From Funneliformis mosseae (lineage: Eukaryota; Glomeromycota; Glomeromycetes; Glomerales; Glomeraceae), in NCBI GenBank assembly GCA_910592005.1, contig CAJVPP010002022.1, positions 1 through 16,695 of the forward strand: DNA of 16,695 bases. Direction: 5' to 3'. Below the pieces are notes generated by a model, which was not told the DNA's origin, made no database searches, and saw only the letters and a list, made by a program, of their open reading frames with translations. Numbering within the stretch: position 1 is the first letter of the stretch; the number at the start of each line of letters is the position of its first letter. Made by a program: the position numbers and the translations under genes. Below, one piece after another: positions 8,289-16,695 of the stretch.

Positions 8289-9126
8289 CCCCTTTCTGGT
8301 ATGAGTCCTTAAAATATTTTTTTACCGACTGTATGTACTATTACAATGTATTTTTTTTGGAACTTTCTCACGAAAAATGTTAAAACTTTTGTAATTTTGT
8401 CTTCTTCAAAAAAAACTTTTTTTTTTAAAAAAATTTACAATATTCAATCATCCGAAATCGAGACGTTTTTATACTGAAATCAATTCTTATTTATCAAAAA
8501 CTCGACATAACGAGTCTTTTCTGTTAGTCGTTATATCGAATATTTGATAAATCAAATCTACTGAATATATAAAATTCAGTTATCAAAATTTTTTAGAAAA
8601 AATGCACATTATTTATTAGAAAAATGGTATCGGCTTAACGCGATTATACATATAAACTGTGTTTACATTCGGTATTTGTAATATATCACGAACCGACATT
8701 TTTAATAAAATCGGTATATATCATTTGTGATTTTGGTTTAGTTATGAGCCAATATCGGCTTATCCCGAACCTTAATCTCAAATTCTGAATATATCGCGAT
8801 CTGATTAAGAAATCTTGATTCCAAGAAAAAAAAGTCCTAATTATCGAGACCGCCCGCATATAGGTTTTTTTTTGGATGGGCGTATCTAAAGACCATTACA
8901 AATGACAATAACCGTCAATAAGCCTGTTGATCGATTGGCCTTTATGGTTCTTTTTACTTTTCGTATCACGTTGTTATAGATCGTGATTATTTTTTTATGT
9001 TTAATTCCAAAATAAATAAATGACGCATTTAGAAAAGACGCGTAACCGATAAATAAATTACTAATCTTACTAATTTCATTTCCGTCGATTTATTATTGAT
9101 CTCTGTTTATGAATCTCGAACTTTTA
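8289..9126. other. Non-coding AT-rich region with a small hairpin
   Basis: No gene is seen. Apart from the inverted repeat at 8490-8552, TATCGGCTTA occurs near 8627 and 8753, and ATATATCACGAACC / ATATATCGCGATC strings recur between 8670 and 8805. These suggest an old, decayed repeat that I cannot delimit. Confidence 0.4.
8490..8552. repeat. 63 bp imperfect hairpin (TTTATCAAAAACTCGACATAACGA)
   Basis: Left arm 8490-8513 pairs with right arm 8528-8552, whose reverse complement is ATTTATCAAATATTCGATAT followed by AACGA. About 19 of 24 positions match, around a 14 bp loop. ATAACGA-type palindromes occur in the ends of fungal pogo/Tc1-like elements, so it could be a remnant of one, but no target duplication is evident. 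Confidence 0.4.
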
Positions 9127-9254
9127 AATTTTAAAAAGTTCTGTCATACGTAAAGATCTGTCCAATCAAATCAACCAAATTTTGTAAAACTGTGGTCGAT
9201 TTGATGTTTCATTTGATTGGCCAGATCGTTTGTACGACACAAACTTTCAAAATT
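9127..9254. repeat. 128 bp hairpin element with ~45 bp inverted arms
   Basis: The left arm 9127-9171 (AATTTTAAAAAGTTCTGTCA ... CAATCAAAT) pairs with the right arm 9211-9254, whose reverse complement is AATTTTGAAAGTTTGTGTCG ... CCAATCAAAT. The inner 39 bases contain further self-complementary strings (TCAACC / GGTCGA). The best block is GATCTG(T/G)CCAATCAAAT. It is non-coding and most simply a MITE; flanking target duplication is not convincing. Confidence 0.55.
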
Positions 9255-10299
9255 GCTCTAACGAAATCAATAAACAAAAACATTTTTTTCTTTAATTCAA
9301 TAAAAATAGGGACAGTCTGAATCCGGTTTGAAGTTATTCAAGATTCATGTTGTGTGATACAACAAAACAATGACCCAGACCATTCAGGTTTGAAAAGGTC
9401 AATATTACTTAAGCAACTTCATTCATGATTTCCTTAATCATATTTATCCTTCGTAAGACATATAAATCGGGCATGAATTAATAAAAATGAGTTCGATTAC
9501 AACTTAATAATATGACACAAATACCGTGTAACAGGTTTTTTTTTTTTATGGCAATTCATTCTCAAATTGAACAAAGTAATTCCGCCTTGCGATAAATCGA
9601 TTATGCGCTTATAAAGACTTAAAACTAATTGACCTTTGAAATACAATATATTTTTTACTTTAAATCCTTTTGCCGTTATCTTTGATCTTGAAAAAGCCTC
9701 ATACTTTTTGTAAATCAAGGACACATGATATATAAACATTGCATATTGGATAAAGGAAAAATAATAAATAAAAACATTTGGATTGTCCCGTGTAAATAAG
9801 GCTGACACCACCATTTGATATTTTCTTTGAATCAAAAAACTCCCACAAAATGTCAGATATTTGCTTTACATAATGTTTAAAAAAAAGTTGAACTTTTCGT
9901 AATAAAGTAATCATAACGTCATCATGTGCGGTTTTCGCATGTAAAGAAGTTGATGTTTTTGATATTTTTTTGATTTGACTTTATCATTTGCCCCAACAAA
10001 ATATTTTGAAATCGGTTACCCGCGCCATTTTGGCAACTTTTTTATTTAGATCTGGGAACTTTACATCTTATTTCCAAGTAAAGGTTTAATCAAATTGTTA
10101 ATCTTATTTTTTGATTCATTTTAGGGATATTAAAAAAACAATCATTACCGGATGAAAATACTATTAAATGAGAGAATGTGTCACGTCATGCCAAAAATAT
10201 GCCAAAAAATCCCAAAAAAAGAGCACAAAATATGTGCATCAATCAGTCTTACATTTGTATTATTCCGGAAAAACTTCTTTGATAAAAAAAATCATTTCC

Positions 10300-10330
<31 letters not shown>

Positions 10331-10678
10331 TCCTCTTATAAAATGACATTGGTTAAACGGTCGATATACCGACGAAAAATTATTAAAATCCCAAGTTTAA
10401 TATAAAAAAAAAAAAAAACGTTAAGGTTTCCTTTTTTCCCTCGCCACGCCCAGGAACTAATTTTTTTTTTATTTATTTTTTTTTTTTTTTTCCACGGCTT
10501 CCTTCGCATCCTTCAATTTTATTCGTATTTCGTTTCGTTACATATTATTTTTTTTTTTGATATAAACGAAAATTTTAACGAACGTATAAATATTTTTTTC
10601 CTCCAAAAACAAATTTGCTTATTTTTTTTTTTTTTTTTTCACGACACGCTCCCAATTTTTTTATACTTAAATTTAAAT
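9255..10678. other. Intergenic region upstream of the HMG gene
   Basis: A 112-codon open frame on the - strand (9835-9497, MIQRKYQMVVSALFTRDNPN and onward) overlaps another of 71 codons in a different frame. It has no motif I recognise and could be a gene remnant or chance. From about 10290 the sequence is full of homopolymers (a run of more than 20 A near 10300, several T runs). The last 300 bp are T/C-rich on the + strand, with CCACGCCC near 10445, and likely contain the HMG gene promoter and 5' leader. Confidence 0.4.
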
Positions 10679-11602
10679 ATGGGTAAATTTAAGCAACCTA
10701 AGCAACCGGGTTTTTATCATGTTTATGATTTAAAATGTAACATACATGCGACCGATGTCAAAGTTGCTCCTCCTGCTCCTCCACTTCCACCAAATCCAAA
10801 CAAAGTTATTAATTTTGGAGAAAGCAACAGCGACGAAGACTTGGTATATGGATCTGGGTACATTTTCTATCATAAAATTGAATTTTTATTAAATAATTCC
10901 AATAAATCACGTCTCGCGGAGAGAAATATGAAAGAAGGCACGAAAAATATTCCTCGTCGTCAAAATTCTTGGATTCTTTATCGTAGAGATAAAAGTGCCG
11001 ACCCGAAATTCTTAAAGATGAAGTCCTCTGAAGTTTCGAAAGAAATTCAAGCAATGTGGGCGCAAGAATCAATTAAAGTTAAAGAAATTTTCGTAGCTCT
11101 TTCAAGATTGGCCACAAAAAAACACATCGAAAAACACGGTAAAAACTACCGATACAGACCAAAGAGAACGAAACAAAAAGAGGAAGATCATTTTGAGAGT
11201 ACTTCAGAAGCTTCACGTACAAACTCACCCACAACTTCGAGAACAAGTGATTCCGAAGAAAATCAAAATTTTTTCCCACCGCAAATTAACAATTTCCCAC
11301 CCAACGAATCTATAGAATTAGATTGTAAGAAAATTTCACCAGTAAATTATAATTTTTCGTTATTTTATCATGAAACCGTCTTACAAAATCCTATAAGCTT
11401 TTTTTCAACAAATTTTTTAAATCATAATATACCTAACGAATCAAAACAACAATCCGAACTCATGGCCGTCGATTATATTGAATGTACTCAAGAAGGTATT
11501 TTATTTGGTGAAAATTATATTTATCTTTTCTTTTCATTAAAAAACCTTCTCACAATTTTAATTCTTCACAAATCATTTATAGATTATACATTTCAATTTT
11601 AA
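10679..11602 (+). CDS. MATA-type HMG-box DNA-binding protein
   Basis: This is a probable sequence-specific nuclear transcription factor. Residues 91-162 form an HMG box of the fungal MATA/SOX type. IPRRQNSWILYRRDK begins helix 1, MKSSEVSKEIQAMW falls in helix 2, and AQESIKVKEIFVALSRLATK leads to the hallmark NYRYRPKR basic tail (157-163). The N-terminus has a proline run (31-40); after the box come Ser/Thr- and Asn-rich segments. ATG 10679 follows a T-rich leader and opens the frame. The unspliced frame gives 307 residues. A probable 87 nt intron (donor G|GTATTT at 11496, acceptor ATTTATAG ending 11582) has no stop and a length divisible by three; removing it gives 278 residues ending CTQEDYTFQF. 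Families of such genes are expanded in arbuscular mycorrhizal fungi, and only some are linked to mating; target genes cannot be told. A role in mating is not shown here. Confidence 0.88.
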   Translation: MGKFKQPKQPGFYHVYDLKCNIHATDVKVAPPAPPLPPNPNKVINFGESNSDEDLVYGSGYIFYHKIEFLLNNSNKSRLAERNMKEGTKNIPRRQNSWILYRRDKSADPKFLKMKSSEVSKEIQAMWAQESIKVKEIFVALSRLATKKHIEKHGKNYRYRPKRTKQKEEDHFESTSEASRTNSPTTSRTSDSEENQNFFPPQINNFPPNESIELDCKKISPVNYNFSLFYHETVLQNPISFFSTNFLNHNIPNESKQQSELMAVDYIECTQEGILFGENYIYLFFSLKNLLTILILHKSFIDYTFQF

Positions 11603-12110
11603 TAAGAGAAAAAAAAAGGATTTGGGGCCTTTTCAACAGTCATTTCCGTGACCATTTCCGCAAAGAGTCACATTTATTACATGTGGCGCCTTCTTTGTCA
11701 AATATAATAATAATAGTAGCGCGACGAATTGTAGAGATGATTGATGAGGTTGCTATTGTAAAGGCCTTTTATCTTTCCCTTTAGCTTAACACAAAAAATT
11801 AGAATATGTACTGTATATACCAAAAGAAAAGTCACGGGATTCGTGTTACGTTGTTCCAGAAAATATTTTTGAATTTGACATTTTTATTCAAAATTTGTAT
11901 TTTAAGAAACAATAAATATAAATCTAAGCTCATTTCATTCATTGACTTTTATGACTTGGAATTACGATATCAGCGCGATGATTAGCAAATTATTATGTAT
12001 TGTTATTTGTCACCCCTTTAGTATTTTGGAACAGAAAATCAAAAATTCTATTTGTCACGCCTTTTATTTTATCATTATTAACATACATTAATATAATATA
12101 CAAAATTTTA
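11603..12110. other. Convergent 3' intergenic region with candidate poly(A) signals
   Basis: This spacer lies between the ends of the HMG gene (+) and the GTPase gene (-). AATAAA at 11911-11916 could end the HMG transcript. On the - strand AATAAA overlaps the GTPase stop codon (12107-12112) and recurs at 12063-12068. A direct repeat TATTTGTCACCCCTTTA / TATTTGTCACGCCTTTTA lies near 12003 and 12049. No gene is seen. Confidence 0.45.
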
Positions 12111-14287
12111 TTACATGAACATGGTCTTTGCAATTCCTAATCCAAATTTAATTGCAGGAGCACAACTTACAGCAAATTTTATGTAGTCTAATTTACTTTT
12201 TTCAGATTTTTTAATTTGCTTTTGTAATAATTCTATTTCTGAATCCTTTTCTTTTTTAATTAAAGCTAAAGTTAATTCATGTTCATGTTGCATTCGTTCT
12301 ATTAAATTAAAATTTACATTGTTTTGTTTTTTAATATTTTCTTCCAAATCTTTAAGTTTAATGGAAAGTTTTTCTTCCGTTCTTTTACGTTCATTTTCTA
12401 ATTTATTGACCTTAAATTGCATCTCTTTTTCCCGAGAAGCATGTTCTAAACATTGTTGTTCAGCTTCTTGATATTTTTTAAATTGATTTACCGATTCATC
12501 ATCGAGAACTTGAAATAATTGTAACGTCTCGGTCGCCTTTTGATATTCGCGAGCCTTAAAACCTGCCAAGATCATTTCTGTTTCTGGACAATCTAATATT
12601 AAAGCATCCACGATCTCTTTCTCAAACTTTGTGATCGCATCATTAAATTCCTCTCGAGTCTATCAAGGTTATTTAAAAAACAAGTTAGGTTCAACATGTA
12701 TAAAAAAGATTAAATGAGAAAAACTGATGATTAAATTACCTTAAAGAAACTTTTTAAATCAACGAGACCAACTTTTACGTGACGATCCCATAACTTTTTG
12801 ATCAAACTCATATTCTGTTCATATAAAGCGTAGGAATTTGATTTATGAAATTCTTCAAATTTTTCATTAATCGATTCTATTAGTTTGTTCGCATATTTCT
12901 TTATTTGGGATCCACTTCCGATGACCCTTTTAAAGAATTCCTTTTCGACTTGATTATAGATTTCCACATGAATTTCATTAAAATCTTCCCAATTAAGAAC
13001 CTTCAATCGTTGCTTTCTACCGTCGTCATATGGTTGTTGTAACTTTGAATTCATACTTGTGACATACATTTGAGTACAATGTTTAATGGATTGTCGTGCA
13101 ACGTATTCAATAACAGAATCGTACTCGCTTGGAATCGATAGTTGAAAATTGGAATTTGATGTATCATTTAATTTTTCGACACATTCTTGAAGGAATTTCG
13201 TAAATGATAAACCCGTCATTAAGGATGATCCGATGTACTTTGGCGTTGAAGTGGATAAAATACTTTTGACCGCCCTAGATACTTCAGTGACGAACTCGGG
13301 TTCTAATTCTTCTGTTGACAATTTATCCAAATTTTGTAGTCGATTACGATCCGACAACGGAATCTGCAAAAACACGAAAAATAAATTTAAAGATGTATAC
13401 ACGTGAGAATGGTTGTAAAATTCACATGTGATGCGTGTATGTAATACACTACCGGAAGACCAAACACATCAAAATCTGAGAAATATTTTCTAATTCTTCC
13501 CGTAGCTAAGGATTAAAGACGATATTAATTTCTCATAAAAAAAAAAAAAAAAAAGAAAACCTCTAAATCCAAATTGCATACCTTCATTATCAACAAGATT
13601 TAATTTTTCCAAGAAATAATCTTTAAAATCATCAGGATTTTTTAACATGAAATCCCTCAGCAACACAACCATTTTGGGTAAGAATTTATAATCCGAAGGG
13701 GGTGTAATGAATTTTGCTAAATCGGTCATCAAAAGCAATTTTCCTATATCATTTCTACCGATGACACCATTTAAATTATAAATAAACGTTGAAGATATTG
13801 CTATACATAAAATGAATAATCTCGATGCCCATTGTTGATTTTGCTTTGGATCATCAATCCCTTCACAATCTAGTATAATCATCCGTTTTCCTTGATGAAT
13901 AAATGGTTTATTCCACATATAAATTCCTTGTGTACAACCCTCTGCTGTTGTACCTAACACGAATCCGTCATGTCTACCGTGTAATACATTTGCGAACCAT
14001 GATTTCCCTCTACGATATGATCCAACTATCAATAGATTAAACGGTGTTAAATTTGTTAGCTTTGATGGACGACGATTGTTTTACTTACTGATAGCGATGA
14101 TTGAAACTGGTTCATCAAATTCTCTAATGATATTTAAAGCCTCTTCGTTTATTTTAATTTCTCCAAATTCATCATGATTTTTTTTATTATCGACGTAATT
14201 TAAAAGTTGAATTGGTCTGCCCTCATGAAACGGTATCCCTTTTCCAAATTCATTTTCCAAAAATGCAAAATCGTATTCATCGTCCAT
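12111..14287 (-). CDS. Guanylate-binding-protein (GBP) type large GTPase, 622 aa, five exons
   Basis: This is a dynamin-superfamily GTPase of the GBP/atlastin (GB1/RHD3) class, expected to bind GTP, dimerise and act at membranes. Exons on the - strand: 14287-14089, 14025-13582, 13505-13453, 13363-12740 and 12659-12111. All introns (63, 76, 89 and 80 nt) are GT-AG and the frame is kept throughout. Motifs: P-loop GSYRRGKS (68-75, created by joining exons 1 and 2), LGTTAEGCTQGIYMW switch I (90-104), DCEG G3 (119-122) and the LLRD G4 of this family (188-191). Then IRKYFSDFDVFGLP ends the G domain. LEPEFV and SSLMTGLSFTKFL open a GBP-like helical middle/effector region (about 235-495), with a charged coiled coil at 500-596. 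There is no C-terminal CaaX prenylation box. The last 25 residues (IKFAVSCAPAIKFGLGIAKT and onward) are hydrophobic and could anchor it. Length is close to animal GBPs (about 590). A homopolymer of about 18 T lies in intron 2. Function in fungi is unknown to me. Confidence 0.9.
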
Positions 14288-15530
14288 CCTTAATTATATG
14301 AATTTTTTTTTTAAATAAAAAAAAATTACGACAACCGTGCCGGTGTGAATTAATTTTTTTTTTTTTTTTTTTTTTTATAAAAAAAGGAATAGAAAAAAAG
14401 GAAAAAAAACAACTTTATTCCAAAATTATTTCTTTTATTTCATAACATTAACTTTGTTAAGTTTATCCAATCAACCATCAAATGAACTTTCAAAAATGGG
14501 GGAACACAAACCGGTATTGTTGTACATGTTTCCATATTTGGCAGGAACTTCGAAAACCGAACCGTTTTTTGAAATTTCTAATAGGAATTGAAAATTCCGA
14601 TTGAATAATAAGTCTCAGCCGAAATGACTAAAACAAGGTACTACCGCAGAATCAATGGGTCCGGTAATTGGATCGGGTTCTTTCTTTTTGCGGCTGTATT
14701 TGATTGTGTTTGATGTAAACTTTAAACTATATTCTCATTTTTTTTTTTAATGTACTTGGGGGATTAACCATTACATCCTTTTTTCTTGTGAACCGTTTAA
14801 TATTTATTTTATCTTCATATTTAACTAAGAAAATTGTTTTTAAAGACTGAAGCCCTAACTTTGTAGTTCATTCTAATGATTAATTTTCGATATACTGTAT
14901 ATATATACATCTTTTCTTTCTAAAAAAATTTTTTTAACAATAAATTAACGATAGAGAATTCATTTGGAAAAAAAATTTTTGTTAGAAATCTTTATTTATA
15001 CTCTTGCCCTGAATAAAAAGTTTTTTTTACGTATAATGATTAATTGTAAAATGATAAATTCAATATAATGTTCAATTAAGCAACTTTTCTTACAACGTTG
15101 CTAACCAGGAAGCCATGATAATTACAGTAATCTTTTATAAATAAAATGAATCAATCATAGAAATCGCCACATTAACGGTTTTGCAAAATTAAATATATGT
15201 GATATAATTAACCTAATTAGGAATTTATTAAAAAGGAAATTTAAAAAAACCAAGTGTGTTTTTCCACAATTATCAGAACAAATAAAGAAATTAAAAATTA
15301 AAAAATTTATTCTTCATAGAATTAATAATTTTTTAAAGATTGTTTTCTACGAACTTCTAAAATGCAGGGATGCATATAAAAGTATTCCTTCATAAAACAT
15401 AACAGATCATTGCCTAAAATGATGTAAAACGCCCGCCGGAAATGAAATGAGGAAACTTCTTTTCTATTTTATGATAAAGTATATATATAATAGGTAGTGC
15501 TTTGGATGTTGCAACGAATTTATAATAATC
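14288..15530. other. Intergenic region between divergent GTPase gene and kinase relic
   Basis: The part next to 14288 is the presumed promoter and 5' leader of the GTPase gene. It has long T runs on the + strand (a run of more than 20 near 14353-14376) and a GC-richer island ACAACCGTGCCGGTGTG near 14331. Further right are the short palindrome GGAATTGAAAATTCC near 14583 and (TA)n near 14897. Nothing coding or transposon-like could be delimited. Confidence 0.4.
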
Positions 15531-16695
15531 ATGAATCAATTTATCAACTTTAAACATAAAATTGACTTTTTAATATCAAATGACACATCTAGCCAGCAAA
15601 TGCAACCCGTGGCTAAATTTGAGAAATGTATTGAATGTAAAAGAAGAAGAAACCTTCTAAAGAATATAATATTGTTGTTATAGAACAAATAAAACCTTTA
15701 ATCCAATTGGAAACAGGATTATTGACGATTTTTTAAAATTTACACAAATTAATAATTATCAAGGCAAAATGGAAACGGTTTCATATGATAAATTCGAAAA
15801 TTTAGAATTAATAGGCGAAGTTTAGTAAAGTTTATAAAGCTACTTGGAATGGTGAATATAAACGGAACTCTAAAAAAAAAAGTTGCTCTTAAGAAACTTA
15901 ATAATTCTAAAAACTTTACTTCAAAGGAGTTAAATGAGGTACATATTTTTATTTTTATTTTATTTATTTATATAATGTGCTAAATTATTATCCTTTTTTT
16001 TTTTTTTTAGCTTAAAATGTATTATAAATTGAAACGAGCAGATAATATTAATCGATATTATGGAATTACGCAAGATCCAATTACCAAAGATTTTGTGATA
16101 ATAATGGAATATTGTGATTCTGGAGATCTATTCCATTATATAGCTAAAGATTTTTTTAATATTAGTTGGTCAACTAAGTTAAAACATTTATACAAAATTT
16201 CAGTTTTCCTTACTCACATTCATAAACATAAAATTATTCATCATGATCTTCATAGTGGAAATATTTTGATAGAAAATAAACAAGTTAAAATAGGTGATTT
16301 AGGATTGAGCAAATCTGCTACTGAAGCTGAAGATAATGAAACCTATGGAATTATTCCATATATGGCCCCAGAGATTCTTCAAGGACAAAAATATACCACG
16401 GCTTCAGAAATTTATAGTTTTGGTATGATTATGTGGGAGTTTATGACAGGTAGAAGACCTTTTTGGGATCGTGCTCATGATACTGAACTGATTATTAATA
16501 TTTGTGATGGTTTACGTCCTCCAATTGGTAATATAAACGCACCTAAAGGTTATATTGAGCTAATGAAAGAATGCTGGGACCCTGTTCCAAGTAAACGGCC
16601 ATCATTATGAACAAAATTACTAGAATTATAATATTTGAAGATAGTAATCCAACTGTAATTGTAGAATCATCAGATATTGGCCCTATAACTACAAA
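15531..16695 (+). pseudogene. TKL-type protein kinase pseudogene (runs to window end)
   Basis: A serine/threonine or dual-specificity kinase of the tyrosine-kinase-like group is recognisable but broken. An N-terminal piece from ATG 15531 or 15600 contains FEKCIECKRRR, half of a Cys-x2-Cys zinc-ribbon-like motif, and stops at 15681. The linker FNPIGNRIIDDFLKF reads from 15697 in another frame and runs to IGE at 15819, where the glycine-rich loop should follow. About five bases appear lost there, and FSKVYKATWNGEYK continues in the next frame. A third shift follows at the run of ten A (15872-15881) before VALKKL. A 72 nt intron (15939-16010, GTACAT to TTTTAG) leads to a long intact exon: MEYCDSGDL hinge, HHDLHSGN catalytic loop, GDLGLSK (DFG position), MAPEIL and WEFMTGRRPF. 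A stop at 16608 after KRPSL is another frameshift, since NKITRIIIFED continues in a different frame. Such kinases are amplified in mycorrhizal fungi. Confidence 0.8.

Noticed and set aside
8192..8383. 63-codon open frame on the + strand
   Set aside because: It overlaps the right arm and terminus of an inverted repeat; this length is expected by chance in the window.
9497..9914. Two overlapping - strand open frames of 112 and 71 codons
   Set aside because: No recognisable domain, promoter or splice pattern; mentioned in the intergenic entry as possible remnant but not supported as a gene.
10152..10346. 64-codon open frame ending in poly-Lys
   Set aside because: Its last quarter is an A homopolymer; no other coding sign.
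10809..11279. Two - strand open frames opposite the HMG gene
   Set aside because: They are antisense shadows of the HMG coding frame.

Overview
The window looks like nuclear DNA of a very AT-rich fungus, most likely a glomeromycotan (arbuscular mycorrhizal fungus, Rhizophagus-like). The evidence is about 75-80% A+T, long homopolymer A/T tracts, short GT-AG introns of 63-89 nt, and a gene mix of MATA-type HMG-box protein, GBP-like large GTPase and TKL-type kinase relic alongside decayed Helitron and miniature transposon sequence. The organism is inferred from style and gene content, not from a marker gene. There are no bacterial operons, rRNA, convincing tRNA or CRISPR.

Layout. 1-1440 is extremely AT-rich with no recognisable gene. 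1441-1882 is the broken C-terminal end of a Pif1-type helicase of a Helitron. It is followed by extra degenerate copies of its last coding motif (to about 2016) and by a striking fold-back structure (about 2021-2353) made of two opposed arrays of 15-16 bp units. 2360-4400 holds a possible core promoter and scattered short open stretches but no identifiable gene. 4535-4998 (tentative, two exons) and 5479-5994 encode small + strand proteins with an N-terminal hydrophobic anchor and no recognised family. 5995-10678 is mostly non-coding. Within it, 7161-8288 is a cluster of non-autonomous DNA elements: a 14 bp perfect inverted repeat carrying CACGTG, a hAT-like MITE with 8 bp target duplication, two tandem MITEs with GCCCTGTTC termini sharing TATTA junctions, and a long inverted repeat ending in a mariner-like terminus. 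Two smaller hairpin elements lie at 8490-8552 and 9127-9254.

10679-11602 encodes a MATA-type HMG-box transcription factor on the + strand. Convergent to it, 14287-12111 on the - strand is a complete five-exon gene for a 622-residue guanylate-binding-protein (GBP) type GTPase. I reconstructed its splice sites and they stay in frame throughout. 15531 to the window end is a protein kinase pseudogene with a degraded N-terminus, a lost glycine-rich loop and several frameshifts, but an almost untouched catalytic lobe.

The genes do not form a pathway visible from sequence. The region reads as a repeat-dense, gene-poor accessory segment in which members of expanded families (HMG, kinase) sit beside one unusual intact gene, the GBP-like GTPase. 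The two observations most worth following are that GTPase and the periodic inverted array at 2021-2353.
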